Positions 32,905 to 42,798 of a stretch of DNA of 64,000 nucleotides are shown here, in pieces. Under the pieces are notes generated by a model, which was not told the origin of the DNA, made no database searches, and saw nothing but the letters and a program-made list of their open reading frames with translations. The position numbers were made by a program, and so were the translations under genes. Position 1 is the stretch's first letter. Every line of letters starts with the position of its first letter. Location: the NCBI GenBank assembly GCA_963931255.1, contig OZ006972.1, positions 930,001-994,000 on the forward strand, written 5' to 3'. This DNA is from CALUVN01 sp944323595. Lineage in GTDB: Bacteria; Cyanobacteriota; Vampirovibrionia; Gastranaerophilales; Gastranaerophilaceae.

Positions 32905-34485
32905 ATGTCAAACACAGCAGTAACAACAGAACAAGAATGGAAACCGTCCGGAAACCCGTGGTTATTAATATTACCTGTAATGCTTGCAACGTTTATGTAC
33001 GCTTTGGATGAAACGGTTGCAAACGTAGCACTGCCGCACATTGCGGGTTCGTATTCCGTCAGCAGCCAGGAATCCATCTGGGTATTAACTAGCTACCTGA
33101 TGGCAAGCAGTATTGTAATCCCGATGATAGATTATTTTTGTAAGGTACTGGGGCGGCGAAATTATTTTATTCTGAGTGTTTTTGTTTTTACAATTGCATC
33201 ATTCATGTGCGGGGTGTCAAATTCTATCGGCATGATAGTAATTGCGCGTGCACTGCAAGGGTTTGGCGGGGGCTGTTTAATCCCGCTTTCACAGGCGATA
33301 ACTATGGAGAGTTTTAAAGGCGAAGCGTTGAATAAAGCAATGGCAGTATTCGGACTTGTTGTAGTTGTTGCGCCTATATTAGGACCGGTAATGGGCGGTT
33401 GGATTACTGACAACTGGGCTTGGCCATGGATTTTCTTCATCAATGTCCCGTTCGGGCTTATTGTAATTTTACTTGCAAAAAAATACCTGGAAGATCCGCC
33501 TTATGCAAGACGCCAAAAGGGAACAACCCTTGATAAATGGGGCTTTTTCTGGCTTTGCGTATGGCTTGTACCTTTGCAGGTTGTGTTTGATAAAGGTAAT
33601 GACAAAGACTGGTTCGGGTCAACTTTCATCTGCTGGTTAACAGCTATTGCAGTAATCGGCGGGATTTCATTCTTCATATCACAGGTAATGAACAAAAAAG
33701 ACAACGCCTTCATCAGGTTTGAAGTATTGAAAGATAAGAACTTTGTATTCGGTACAATAATGCTTATTATGTCAAACGCAATACTGCTGGCTTCATTAGC
33801 GATTTTGCCGCAGATGCTGCAATATTTGCTTGGATATGACGCATTCACAAGCGGGTTATCAATTATGCCGCGCGGCGTCGGGGCGTTATTGTCATTATTA
33901 ATATTCGGAGCAATCGGCGGGAGAATTCCATACAAAATGTATGCAGTTGTCGGATTTTTCTGTTTGGGATTAGGCGGCTGGATGCTGGGTCATTTAAACC
34001 TTGAAATATCACAGATGAACATTGTCATCCCGAACTTTATATTCGGGATAGGGCTGGTATTTTCTATGATGCCTCTGGTTACGCTATCATGTATTACTCT
34101 TAGAAATGAACAGATGACAAATGCCTCCGGTTTTCAAAATCTTTTGAAGACAATCGGCGGTTCCATCGGAACATCGCTTGTTGCGACATTTATATCAAGA
34201 TTTTCCCAAATGCACCAGTACATGATGGTTAAATCATTAACGCCGACAAACAATATTTATGCGGAAAGACTTAGTGCCTATGCCGGAACTTTCACACAGT
34301 ATGTAAGCGACAGTTTTACCGGAATGTACATGGCGCAGACAACATTATATAATCAAATGCTGCAGCAATGTAAATTATGGGCATATATGGATTCTTTCAG
34401 AATTTTCGCTGTCGGATGTTTTATTTTAATACCGGTATTATTTATATTGAAGAGTGAAAATAAAGTAGCTTCACAGAAAAAGTAG
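32905..34485 (+). CDS. emrB: EmrB/QacA-type MFS drug exporter (DHA2, 14 TM)
   Basis: A 526-aa inner-membrane proton antiporter. Family motifs: LDETVANVALPHIAG (motif D1), LGRRNYFILSVFVFTIASF, RALQGFGGGCLIP and GPVMGGWITDNWAWPWIFFINVPFG (motif C and following), with about 14 hydrophobic segments. With EmrA and the divergent channel gene it forms a complete tripartite pump for hydrophobic toxicants; in a gut host bile salts or phenolics are plausible, but this is inference. Confidence 0.94.
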   Translation: MSNTAVTTEQEWKPSGNPWLLILPVMLATFMYALDETVANVALPHIAGSYSVSSQESIWVLTSYLMASSIVIPMIDYFCKVLGRRNYFILSVFVFTIASFMCGVSNSIGMIVIARALQGFGGGCLIPLSQAITMESFKGEALNKAMAVFGLVVVVAPILGPVMGGWITDNWAWPWIFFINVPFGLIVILLAKKYLEDPPYARRQKGTTLDKWGFFWLCVWLVPLQVVFDKGNDKDWFGSTFICWLTAIAVIGGISFFISQVMNKKDNAFIRFEVLKDKNFVFGTIMLIMSNAILLASLAILPQMLQYLLGYDAFTSGLSIMPRGVGALLSLLIFGAIGGRIPYKMYAVVGFFCLGLGGWMLGHLNLEISQMNIVIPNFIFGIGLVFSMMPLVTLSCITLRNEQMTNASGFQNLLKTIGGSIGTSLVATFISRFSQMHQYMMVKSLTPTNNIYAERLSAYAGTFTQYVSDSFTGMYMAQTTLYNQMLQQCKLWAYMDSFRIFAVGCFILIPVLFILKSENKVASQKK

Positions 34486-34525
34486 ATAAGAATTTTCCGT
34501 ATATTTAAACTCAGAGATTTATTTA

Positions 34526-34537
34526 TGCTATTATATA
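34526..34537 (+). promoter_or_regulatory. Extended -10 region of recJ
   Basis: TGCTATTAT (34526-34534), with an overlapping TATATA (34532-34537). The ATG at 34545 is 7-10 bases further and no ribosome binding site is present, so the leader is at most a few bases. Confidence 0.5.
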
Positions 34538-34544
34538 GATAGAA

Positions 34545-36905
34545 ATGGCAATGAAAGAGTGGATTTTAAATAAATATGAGGGGAATGAAAAGTCTTTATG
34601 CGAAAGACTTTTAGCCTCACGCGGAATTAAGGGTGAAAATGATATAAAAGAATTTTTAAACCCGCTTGAGATGAAACTAACACATCCGAGAGCTTTTACC
34701 GGTATGGAAAAAACGGTAGAAAGACTTTCCCGCGCCATTGATAACGGAGAAAAGATAGTTATTTACGGGGACTTTGATGCGGACGGTGTTACATCCACTT
34801 CTGTCTTGTACAGGACTTTCAAATATTTAGGGGCTGATGTAAATTATTTTATTCCGGACAGAGAAAAAGAAGGGCACGGTTTTGACACAAAAGCTCTTGT
34901 CAAAATAATGACACAGGCAAAACCTAAAGTTATCATATCAGTTGACTGCGGAATTTCTAACGTTGATGAAGTAAATTTTATCAACAGTTTTAAAATTGAT
35001 GTTATAATAACCGATCACCACGAGGCTCCGGAAGTTCTGCCAAACGCTTACGCAATAATAAATCCTAAAGCACAAAATGCTTTGAACGAAAATTTAACCG
35101 CCAAAGAAATTAGCCATCTGACAGCACTTGCCGGATGCGGTGTTGCTTTTAAAACGGCACAGGCTCTTTTGGAACATTATAATAAGACAGCATATATTTA
35201 TGAAATTTTGCCGTTTGTGGCTGTCGGAACAGTTGCCGATGTGGTGCCTTTGATTGGGGAAAACAGATATTTTGTCACTAAAGGACTTGAACTTATTTCA
35301 AGCGGCAAGCATTACGGTTTGAAACGTTTGCTTGAAAGTGCGGGGTATAAGGTGGAAAACGGGATTACTGCCGAACAAATCGCATTTGGCGTTGCGCCGA
35401 GAATAAACGCCTCCGGACGCCTTGATACTGTTGAAGATGCTCTTAAAGTTCTGATATCCGACAATCATCAGGAGATTGAAATGGCTATTCAGGCTTTGAA
35501 TGATTTTAACAAAATTCGCCAGACTCTTTGTCAGGATACTTTTATGGAAGCCGATGCAATGGTTCAGGCGGAGGGCAACAGAAATCCTGCAATTATATTG
35601 TTTAAAAAAGACTGGCATGTAGGTATTGTCGGAATTGTTGCATCAAAATTAATGGAAAAATATTATAAGCCCGTATTTTTGATGACATATTCCGAAGAAA
35701 CAAAACAGGTGAGATGTTCTGCAAGAAGTGTTGAGGGGATACATTTATATGATGTAATAAACGCAAATGCAGAGTTGTTTGACGGATTTGGCGGGCACTC
35801 TCTTGCTGCAGGACTGTATTTTTCTCCTGAGAAAACAAGTTTTGATGAAGTAAAAGCCGCACTCAATAAAACAATAAAAGAATTTACATCCGGAAAAGAG
35901 ATAAAACCTTATATAAACATAGACCTTGAACTTTCGCCGCGCGAAGTTGATGTACATCTGGTTGAAGAAATTTCCAAACTTGAGCCGTTTGGCGCATCAA
36001 ATCCGAGTCCGGTTTTTGTTATGCGAAATTTAAAGCTGAAAGAAAAACGGCTTATCGGTGAAAATAAAGATCATTTGAGATTAAAAGTACAGGCTGCAAA
36101 CGAAGAATTTACGTGTCTGTGGTGGTCTAAAGGGGATATCTCGCTTGTCAGCGGTGATACGCTTGATCTGGCATTCCACCCGCAAATTAACGAATATAAC
36201 GGTAACATCAGCGTGCAGCTTATAATTGATGATATCCATTCAGAATATTTGAAAGAAACAGAAGAAAGCACAAATCAATTAAAGATTTATGATCACAGAA
36301 AGAAAACAAATATTTTGCCTCAGGTAAATGACTATGTGAAGACAACCAAACAGGATATAGTAATTTTTGCAGAAAGTAAAACTGTTTTGGATAAACTTAG
36401 TCCATACAAAAATTTAACGGAAAAAATAATTTCCAGAGATAATCTTCGCAGCTGTGACGCATTAATGTTTTTTGATTATCCTGCCGACAGAGTTTTGTTT
36501 AACAAAATTCTGGACGCTACAAATCCTAAAGCAATACATTTTATGAACTATGACATAAAATACTTTGATGAAAAGGAGTTTTTAAAAACATGTGCCGGCA
36601 TGTTGAAATATGCCCATAATAATAACGGCGGCAAGGTGGAATTCAAAAGATGTTCAAGTTTTCTCGGCAAGCCGGTTAAGGTATTTGAGATTTTGTTTGA
36701 TATGTTTGAGGATATAGGCTTAATCAAAATTACAGAAAAACACCCTGATTATTACAGGATTGATTATATCGGCGGCGGAGAACTGTCAAAAGTTGTGCAT
36801 GAGGCGCGTTACGGGGAGATGCTTGATTTAATAGACGAGAGCGAAGCATTCCAGAAGAATTTGCTGGAAGACGAACTTTCAAATCTTGCGCTTGCGGAAA
36901 TTTAA
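34545..36905 (+). CDS. recJ: Single-stranded-DNA-specific exonuclease RecJ
   Basis: A 786-aa 5'-3' ssDNA exonuclease of recombination and mismatch repair. The DHH domain has YGDFDADGVTSTSVLY, VDCGIS and ITDHHE; DHHA1 has GGHSLAAGL; an OB-fold segment follows (ELEPFGASNPSP... SVQLIIDDI). The last 200 residues form an extra C-terminal domain as in Gram-positive-type RecJ (long form); E. coli RecJ is about 577 aa. The stop runs straight into a repeat cluster. Confidence 0.93.
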   Translation: MAMKEWILNKYEGNEKSLCERLLASRGIKGENDIKEFLNPLEMKLTHPRAFTGMEKTVERLSRAIDNGEKIVIYGDFDADGVTSTSVLYRTFKYLGADVNYFIPDREKEGHGFDTKALVKIMTQAKPKVIISVDCGISNVDEVNFINSFKIDVIITDHHEAPEVLPNAYAIINPKAQNALNENLTAKEISHLTALAGCGVAFKTAQALLEHYNKTAYIYEILPFVAVGTVADVVPLIGENRYFVTKGLELISSGKHYGLKRLLESAGYKVENGITAEQIAFGVAPRINASGRLDTVEDALKVLISDNHQEIEMAIQALNDFNKIRQTLCQDTFMEADAMVQAEGNRNPAIILFKKDWHVGIVGIVASKLMEKYYKPVFLMTYSEETKQVRCSARSVEGIHLYDVINANAELFDGFGGHSLAAGLYFSPEKTSFDEVKAALNKTIKEFTSGKEIKPYINIDLELSPREVDVHLVEEISKLEPFGASNPSPVFVMRNLKLKEKRLIGENKDHLRLKVQAANEEFTCLWWSKGDISLVSGDTLDLAFHPQINEYNGNISVQLIIDDIHSEYLKETEESTNQLKIYDHRKKTNILPQVNDYVKTTKQDIVIFAESKTVLDKLSPYKNLTEKIISRDNLRSCDALMFFDYPADRVLFNKILDATNPKAIHFMNYDIKYFDEKEFLKTCAGMLKYAHNNNGGKVEFKRCSSFLGKPVKVFEILFDMFEDIGLIKITEKHPDYYRIDYIGGGELSKVVHEARYGEMLDLIDESEAFQKNLLEDELSNLALAEI

Positions 36906-37174
36906 AGAGTGAATAAGTCCGATAATAAATCAGATATATTGTCGGATTAGTAAATCCGACCTACATTGCATACGCATTAGCACCTCCCCCCTCTCCTTGC
37001 AAAGGAGAGGGAACAATGGTTTATATAAAAGCCGCCAATACAAAGATATTAAAAACTTCTTGAACACCTAATACAGGCGACTGTTCCGACATTGAAGAGT
37101 CATACTGATGCAAAGCTTCGTTTACCCCTCTCCTAAGTAGGAGAGGGTAGGGTGAGGTATGTTATCAGTCTGCA
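36906..37174. repeat. Intergenic repeat cluster between recJ and autotransporter 2
   Basis: Partial stem-loop repeat (GTGAATAAGTCCGATAATAA, 36909), palindrome GTCGGATTAGTAAATCCGAC (36941-36960), a GC-rich module around 36980-37010, one hairpin module in minus orientation (37020-37110), and CCCCTCTCCTAAGTAGGAGA (37125-37144). The stretch from about 37112 is nearly identical to that downstream of autotransporter 1. Confidence 0.85.
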
Positions 37175-40100
37175 TCAAAGAGATTTAATCTCTTTTTTAA
37201 CCTTAGGTTTATCACTATTCTTGCTATCAGAGCCGAGCATGAACCGGAAGCCGCCTGTGAGAGCAACACCGTTTCTTCCTCCGTTACGAATCATAGCTTG
37301 CAAGAAAGCAGTGAATTTATCAGCCCAGTTGCGTTGAACACCAACCCCGTATTCAACATAAGGTTTAACACTCATTTCAGGAAGCTTAACGTTATTAGCG
37401 GTAACTTTGGATTCATTCATTAAGTTCCAGACCATACCAACAGAAGCGTACGGCTGCCAGCCGCCCTTGAGGTTAGCAATAAATCTTACACTAGGGTTCA
37501 ATTGAATAGTGTGCAACGGGTCGGATTCAATGTTAACTCCAGCAGCATTTTTATAATCAAAGGTATTAACAAATGTATAAGACAAGAACATAATCGGCTG
37601 GATGATGAACTTACCGTCTTTAAACTCAAAGTTGTACCCTGTTTTAGAGCCAACGCCTGCTAACAAACTAGTATAATCTTCTTTACCGTACATAGTATGA
37701 GATTCACCAACGGAAGCACCGGCAGACGCAGTGATAGCAGTCCAGAAGTTACCTTTGTAGAAAGTTTCAGTGAAGCCTAATAAACCTCCGTTCATAGTGG
37801 TATCAACACCGGAGTAATTCAAAGAAGAGCCCATATAGCCTGCATAACCAGTGAATACTCTATGCCAGCCATTTTTCATTTCTTTGAATTCACCATCATA
37901 TCCAACAAGCGAACCGTAAGTAATGGCATCAACTTTAGGCCCGTTTTTAATGTTCATGGTTTCAAAAGTGGTGTACGGTCTGAACCAGACACCTTTATCC
38001 GGATATGAAGTATAATCCGGCAAATTATCGTTAAAATCAGTACTTAATGCATATTTGTTAGCATTAATTTTAGCGTAACGCTCCATAGCTGGTAATTGAG
38101 TGAACGCGTCAGCGTGTTCAAAGACGTATTTGAACGCTTCGTTCATAGCAGCCTGACCAGCAGCGAGGTTACCGACAGGAGTAGCTAAAACAGCAGGGTT
38201 GAAAGCGTCAGATGGATTGCCGGTTGAAGATGTACCACCTCCGGGAGTTAATATTTTATCTCCTCTGGTAAAAACAAAATAACCTCCGTCACCTTGATTA
38301 TTGTATTCATTTTCTGTGTCGTATACTACGTTGTATTGATAGATGGGAGTATATGTTTTTTGTCCAGAATCCGGCAGGTTAAGTTCCCTTGTTGCAACGT
38401 TTTCTTTGATATCCGGCTGTGCGAAATACAATGCAGTCACATCTCTGTCTTCGGGAGCGTCAGATAACAAATTCATACCCTGAATGTTAATTTTTGCATC
38501 TTCAGTAACATTGTTGTAGGAATCTGCAGTAAACCTGCCCATTTGTTGAGTTGCTAAATCAACATCAACAGATGCGATATTTATTTCACCGTCAACCATA
38601 TCAAAATTTCTGAAATCAACCGGTGTCAGGTCCATGTGCTGGATATTAATTGTACCGCTGTTTAATGATAAAGAATTGTTGTTATTCAGGTAACTGCCCT
38701 CTGCAATATTCATATCATAAGATGTATTAGTTATATTTGCATTTTTAATATTGTTATTAATTGAGACGGTACTTGTATCATCTCCTGTGATATTTAAGGT
38801 ATAGCCCTCTGTACCGTCAATTTCATCATAAAATATAACTTCACCGTTATCTTCGGCATTTAAGGTTACAATACCTGAGCTTGCTGAATATATGGCATTT
38901 TGTTCTGTTGTATCTCCTTTAACTATTTTGTTGCCGCTAAAAACACTTTTACCGTTAACGGCGTTTACATTAACTTCTCCTGCATTATAAATAGCACCGC
39001 CGCGGATATTTATATCGGGGTTGTCAGTTTTGACATAGTTATCATAGAAATTTGCGTTTGTAAAAGTCATTTCTCCGTCAGTTGTATTCCATACAGCACC
39101 GCCGGCAACGCCTGTATTCTTTCCGTAAACATAGTTACCGGTAAAGTCTCCGGTTAAATTTTCAATGGTGCCAACATTATATATAGCGCCCCCGCCAGAA
39201 TTGTTATCAACGCTTTCTGCATAGTTTGAAACAAAATTTGCTTTTATATCAATGATGTTTCCGGTATTATGAATAGCTCCTGCGCTTGCTTGTGCGGTGT
39301 TGTTTGCTTTTGCGTAATTCCCGTAAAAATTACCTTCAAGATTGTCTAAGTTTCCTACAATAACAACCGCACCACCCTGGGCTGCCCCACCGGAGGATTC
39401 AGCGTAATTTCCGATAAAATCTCCTTTTATGCTTTGTGTATCCTGTCTTATAGATAAAGCTCCGCCTATAGAACTATCTTGACCGGACACGGCATAGTTA
39501 TTGATAAAAGTACCGGAGATACTATCAACTGTACCAAGGCTGCAAATAGCGCCTCCAACAGCCTGACTCAGATTGCTTATTACGTAATTCCCGCTGAAAT
39601 ATCCGTTAATACTGCCCATGGAACCATCATTACTGATTGCTCCTCCTTGCGCAAAAGGATAATATTGAGCAACCGTACTTGCGGATGTAACCCCGTTGTT
39701 AATGAAATTGCCTGAAATGGATCCAATATATCCAGCCGGAATGGTATCTCTGTCTGAAGAGTTGAAAATAGCACCCCCTGAGCCATAAACATTTAACGGT
39801 ATTGCAGTATTTCCGATGAAATTCCCTGTTATTGAATTAATAACAGCTCCGGAATTGTTGTTTATAGCACCCCCGCCGGCAATTCCCAGAGTAGATGTTA
39901 CATTATTTCTAATAAAGTCACCTTTAATATTTCCAATCGTACCGTAATCATCATTAAAAATGGCGCCGCCTGTGGCAAAATTATTATTAATATTTAAAGA
40001 CGTATTTGTTGATACCGCTCTGTTACCTATAAAATCGCCGGTTATATCACCCATGATATTCTGGATGCTTGAATTATTTTTATCCTTGTAATTGATAATA

Positions 40101-40566
40101 GCGCCGCCGCCGGCATAATTGCTGGAAGTAGTAGCTGTGTTATTAATATAGTGCCCGTTAATATTGCCTACTTCGTTAGAGTTAAATACCGCACCCCCAG
40201 AGCATTAGTGCCGCTTTGTGTGCTTCCGGAGAAGTTTCCCGTAATATCATCTGCCTGACCGTCAGCATTTGTATCATAAAAATCTTCGTTTTGAAATCTT
40301 GTTGAACTGCCCGTTACATTGTCTTTTACCTGAATATTGTAATAATGAGGAACGGTTTCACCGTTTTCATAAGTATATGTAACGATAGAATCCTCGGTTG
40401 CTTCTGCCTGTGAAACAGGAACAATGTTATAAGCACTTTCAGCACCAAGAGTCTGATTTAATTCGACCGCTCCTGCAGGTATTGTTCCCGCAATTATTGC
40501 CGCTAATAATAATTTAAGTTTATTTGTGTCCGAAACTAATAAACCATCGCAAAGTTTATCACACAT
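37175..40566 (-). pseudogene. Second autotransporter, broken by a one-base frameshift
   Basis: A beta-helix autotransporter of about 1130 aa if repaired. The N-terminal piece (40168-40566) has a start ATG with GAGGG upstream and a signal peptide (KLKLLLAAIIAGTIPAGAVE), then leaves frame at a run of five G (40194-40198 as C). One extra G restores the sequence to L-G-G-A-V-F-N-S, the exact passenger repeat motif, and joins it to the downstream frame (37175 to about 40190). The passenger has more than ten GDFIGN.../GGAI(Y/F)N repeats. The C-terminal barrel (about 330 residues) is almost identical to that of the gene at 17725. It could be a pseudogene, a slippage OFF state or an assembly error. 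Confidence 0.85.
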
Positions 40567-40750
40567 TATAAATACCCTCGTGGTTATAATTGATAGGTTT
40601 TTAATCGGAAGTTTTATTTTAAATCTTTAAATATTTTCTGTATTATTTACAAAATTTTACAAAAAGATCTTTTATAAATTGTATAAATATTACTTGTATC
40701 AGACATTATATTTGCCATACAGATTAATACGGAAAATATAAATTCTATTG

Positions 40751-40756
40751 TATAAT
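40751..40756 (+). promoter_or_regulatory. -10 box abutting the oppD-like start
   Basis: Consensus TATAAT, eight bases before the ATG at 40765. There is no ribosome binding site and no convincing -35. Confidence 0.5.
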
Positions 40757-40764
40757 ATTCTCAA

Positions 40765-41721
40765 ATGAATAAAATTTTAGAGATAAAAAATCTGAATTTG
40801 GGATTTAATACGGAAAGCGGATTTCGTCAAGCCTTATGGGATGTTTCGTTATCACTTGATAAAGGTGAAATGCATGCCCTTGTTGGAGAATCCGGTTGCG
40901 GCAAAACGATTAGTGCAATGAGTGTTTTGCGCCTTTTACCGAAAAATGCTCTTATAAAATCAGGTGAAATTTTATACAACGGCGAAGATGTTTTGAAATT
41001 TGATAAAACCAGTCTTTCAACCCTGCGCGGTGCAAAAATTGCACTTATCCCGCAAGATCCTATGACGTCTTTAAATCCTCTCTACACAGTTGGAAACCAG
41101 CTTTTGGAAGTCATAAAAATCCATCAGGGGCTTAGCGGGAATGCAGCATACGAAAAAGCAATAGAGGCGCTTAAAACAGTACAAATTCCAAGTGCAGAAG
41201 AACGGTTTAACTCCTATCCGCACGAATTTTCAGGCGGAATGAAACAGCGTGCAATTATAGCAATGGCTCTTGCCTGCCATGCAGAAATACTTATTGCTGA
41301 TGAACCTACAACCGCTCTTGATGTTACTATTCAGGCGCAAATTATGAAACTTCTTCAAAAAATTAAAACGGAAACAGGTGTCTCAATTCTGTTAATTACA
41401 CATGATTTGGCTCTTGTTTCGGAAAATGCGGATTTTATTTCTGTTATGTATGCCGGAAGAGTGGTAGAGAGCGCACCGGCTAAAGAATTTTTCTTAAATC
41501 CTCAGCATCCTTATTCTCTTGCGCTTTTAAAATCAATTCCGTCCAACCGCGGAGCCAAACTTGAAACTATTCACGGTCAACCGCCCTCTATTTATCAGGA
41601 AATTACGGGCTGCCGCTTTCATCCGAGATGTGAATATTGTATGGATAAATGCATAAGAGAAATTCCTGAACTTATGCTCATCAATGAAAACCATTCCGCG
41701 GCCTGCTGGCTTAAATTGTAA
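40765..41721 (+). CDS. OppD/DppD-type ABC transporter ATPase
   Basis: 318 aa. Walker A VGESGCGKTISAM, Q-loop PQDPMTSLNP, signature FSGGMKQR, Walker B LIADEPTTALDVT and H-loop THDLAL. The C-terminal oligopeptide-transporter extension has the cysteine set typical of the family (CRFHPRCEYCMDKC). The genes for permeases, binding protein and the OppF partner are not adjacent, so partners must be elsewhere. It imports peptides or a related solute. Confidence 0.9.
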   Translation: MNKILEIKNLNLGFNTESGFRQALWDVSLSLDKGEMHALVGESGCGKTISAMSVLRLLPKNALIKSGEILYNGEDVLKFDKTSLSTLRGAKIALIPQDPMTSLNPLYTVGNQLLEVIKIHQGLSGNAAYEKAIEALKTVQIPSAEERFNSYPHEFSGGMKQRAIIAMALACHAEILIADEPTTALDVTIQAQIMKLLQKIKTETGVSILLITHDLALVSENADFISVMYAGRVVESAPAKEFFLNPQHPYSLALLKSIPSNRGAKLETIHGQPPSIYQEITGCRFHPRCEYCMDKCIREIPELMLINENHSAACWLKL

Positions 41722-41788
41722 ACTATCGTTTTGATTTGAAAATAAGCCTTATTCGTGCTAAAAATTGTATTGAATAAGGATTATTAAA

Positions 41789-42703
41789 ATGAGTTTAACA
41801 AAAGAAGAATTACTTGATTTATACAACTTGGACTTGGATGAACTTTTAAATAGAGCTGCCGAATTTCATTCAAATAAAATAGAATTTTGCTCAATTGTAA
41901 ATGCCAGAAACGGCAAATGTTCCCAAAATTGCAAATATTGTGCACAAAGTTCCCACTACCGGACGGATATTGAATCTTACCCGCTTGTTGAACTTGATAT
42001 CATAAAAAAAGCTGCACTGGAGTCAAAGGCAAATCTTGCAACAAGGTTTGCGGTTGTAACATCAGGAAAGACCCCTGATGAAGAAGATTTCGATAAAATT
42101 ATTGCAATGGTAAAGGAATTAAATACCATTGACGGTATAAAAAGCTGTGCATCTATCGGTATCTTAAACGAAGAACAGGCTAAAATGCTTGCAGATGCAG
42201 GTTTGAAAAGATTTCATCACAATATCAATACTGCAGAATCGTATTATCCTGAAGTTTGCACAACTCACAGCTGGCAGGACAGATTAAATACCTGTAAATT
42301 GGTCAAAAAGTACGGAATGGAATTGTGCTGCGGTGTTATTCTCGGAATGGGCGAAAGTGTTGAGCAGCGTATTGAAATGGCTATGGAACTTGCGGAAATC
42401 CATCCGGAAAGTATTCCGATAAATATCTTGATGCCTATTGCTCAAACGCCTTTTGAAAGTTACTACGATAAAATTGATGAAGAAAATATCTTAAGAACAA
42501 TTGCAGTGTTTAAAATAGCAAATCCAGATTCCGTGATAAGATTTTGCGGCGGCAGAATGCGATTATCTCCGGAAAATCAGGAAAAAGCGCTAAAAACTTG
42601 CGTTGAAGGTATTTTAATAGGTAATTACCTCACAACCGTCGGCAAAAATCCCGAAGAAGATATAAAAACTATAAAAAAATTAGGGCAGGAAATTACTGTA
42701 TAA
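41789..42703 (+). CDS. bioB: Biotin synthase
   Basis: 304 aa, radical-SAM enzyme inserting sulfur into dethiobiotin. The radical-SAM cluster motif is CSQNCKYCAQS; further conserved parts are HHNINTAESYYPEVC, GVILGMGES and NILMPIAQTPFE. The [2Fe-2S] ligands (C in KSCAS, C in LCCGVI, and R in VIRFCGGR) appear present. It is preceded by AAGGA. It completes the pathway begun by BioD at 21869. Confidence 0.94.
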   Translation: MSLTKEELLDLYNLDLDELLNRAAEFHSNKIEFCSIVNARNGKCSQNCKYCAQSSHYRTDIESYPLVELDIIKKAALESKANLATRFAVVTSGKTPDEEDFDKIIAMVKELNTIDGIKSCASIGILNEEQAKMLADAGLKRFHHNINTAESYYPEVCTTHSWQDRLNTCKLVKKYGMELCCGVILGMGESVEQRIEMAMELAEIHPESIPINILMPIAQTPFESYYDKIDEENILRTIAVFKIANPDSVIRFCGGRMRLSPENQEKALKTCVEGILIGNYLTTVGKNPEEDIKTIKKLGQEITV

Positions 42704-42798
42704 ACTTTGTAATATTTTGTAATAATGCTCTGAAATTATTAAACTTTTCCGCGAAAAATCCGATAAACCATGTGTATACGAAAGGATTTATCGATAAA

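Noticed and set aside
40168..40566. Separate 132-aa secreted protein
   Set aside because: Its sequence ends exactly where one missing G breaks the passenger motif of the following autotransporter frame; it is the N-terminus of that gene.
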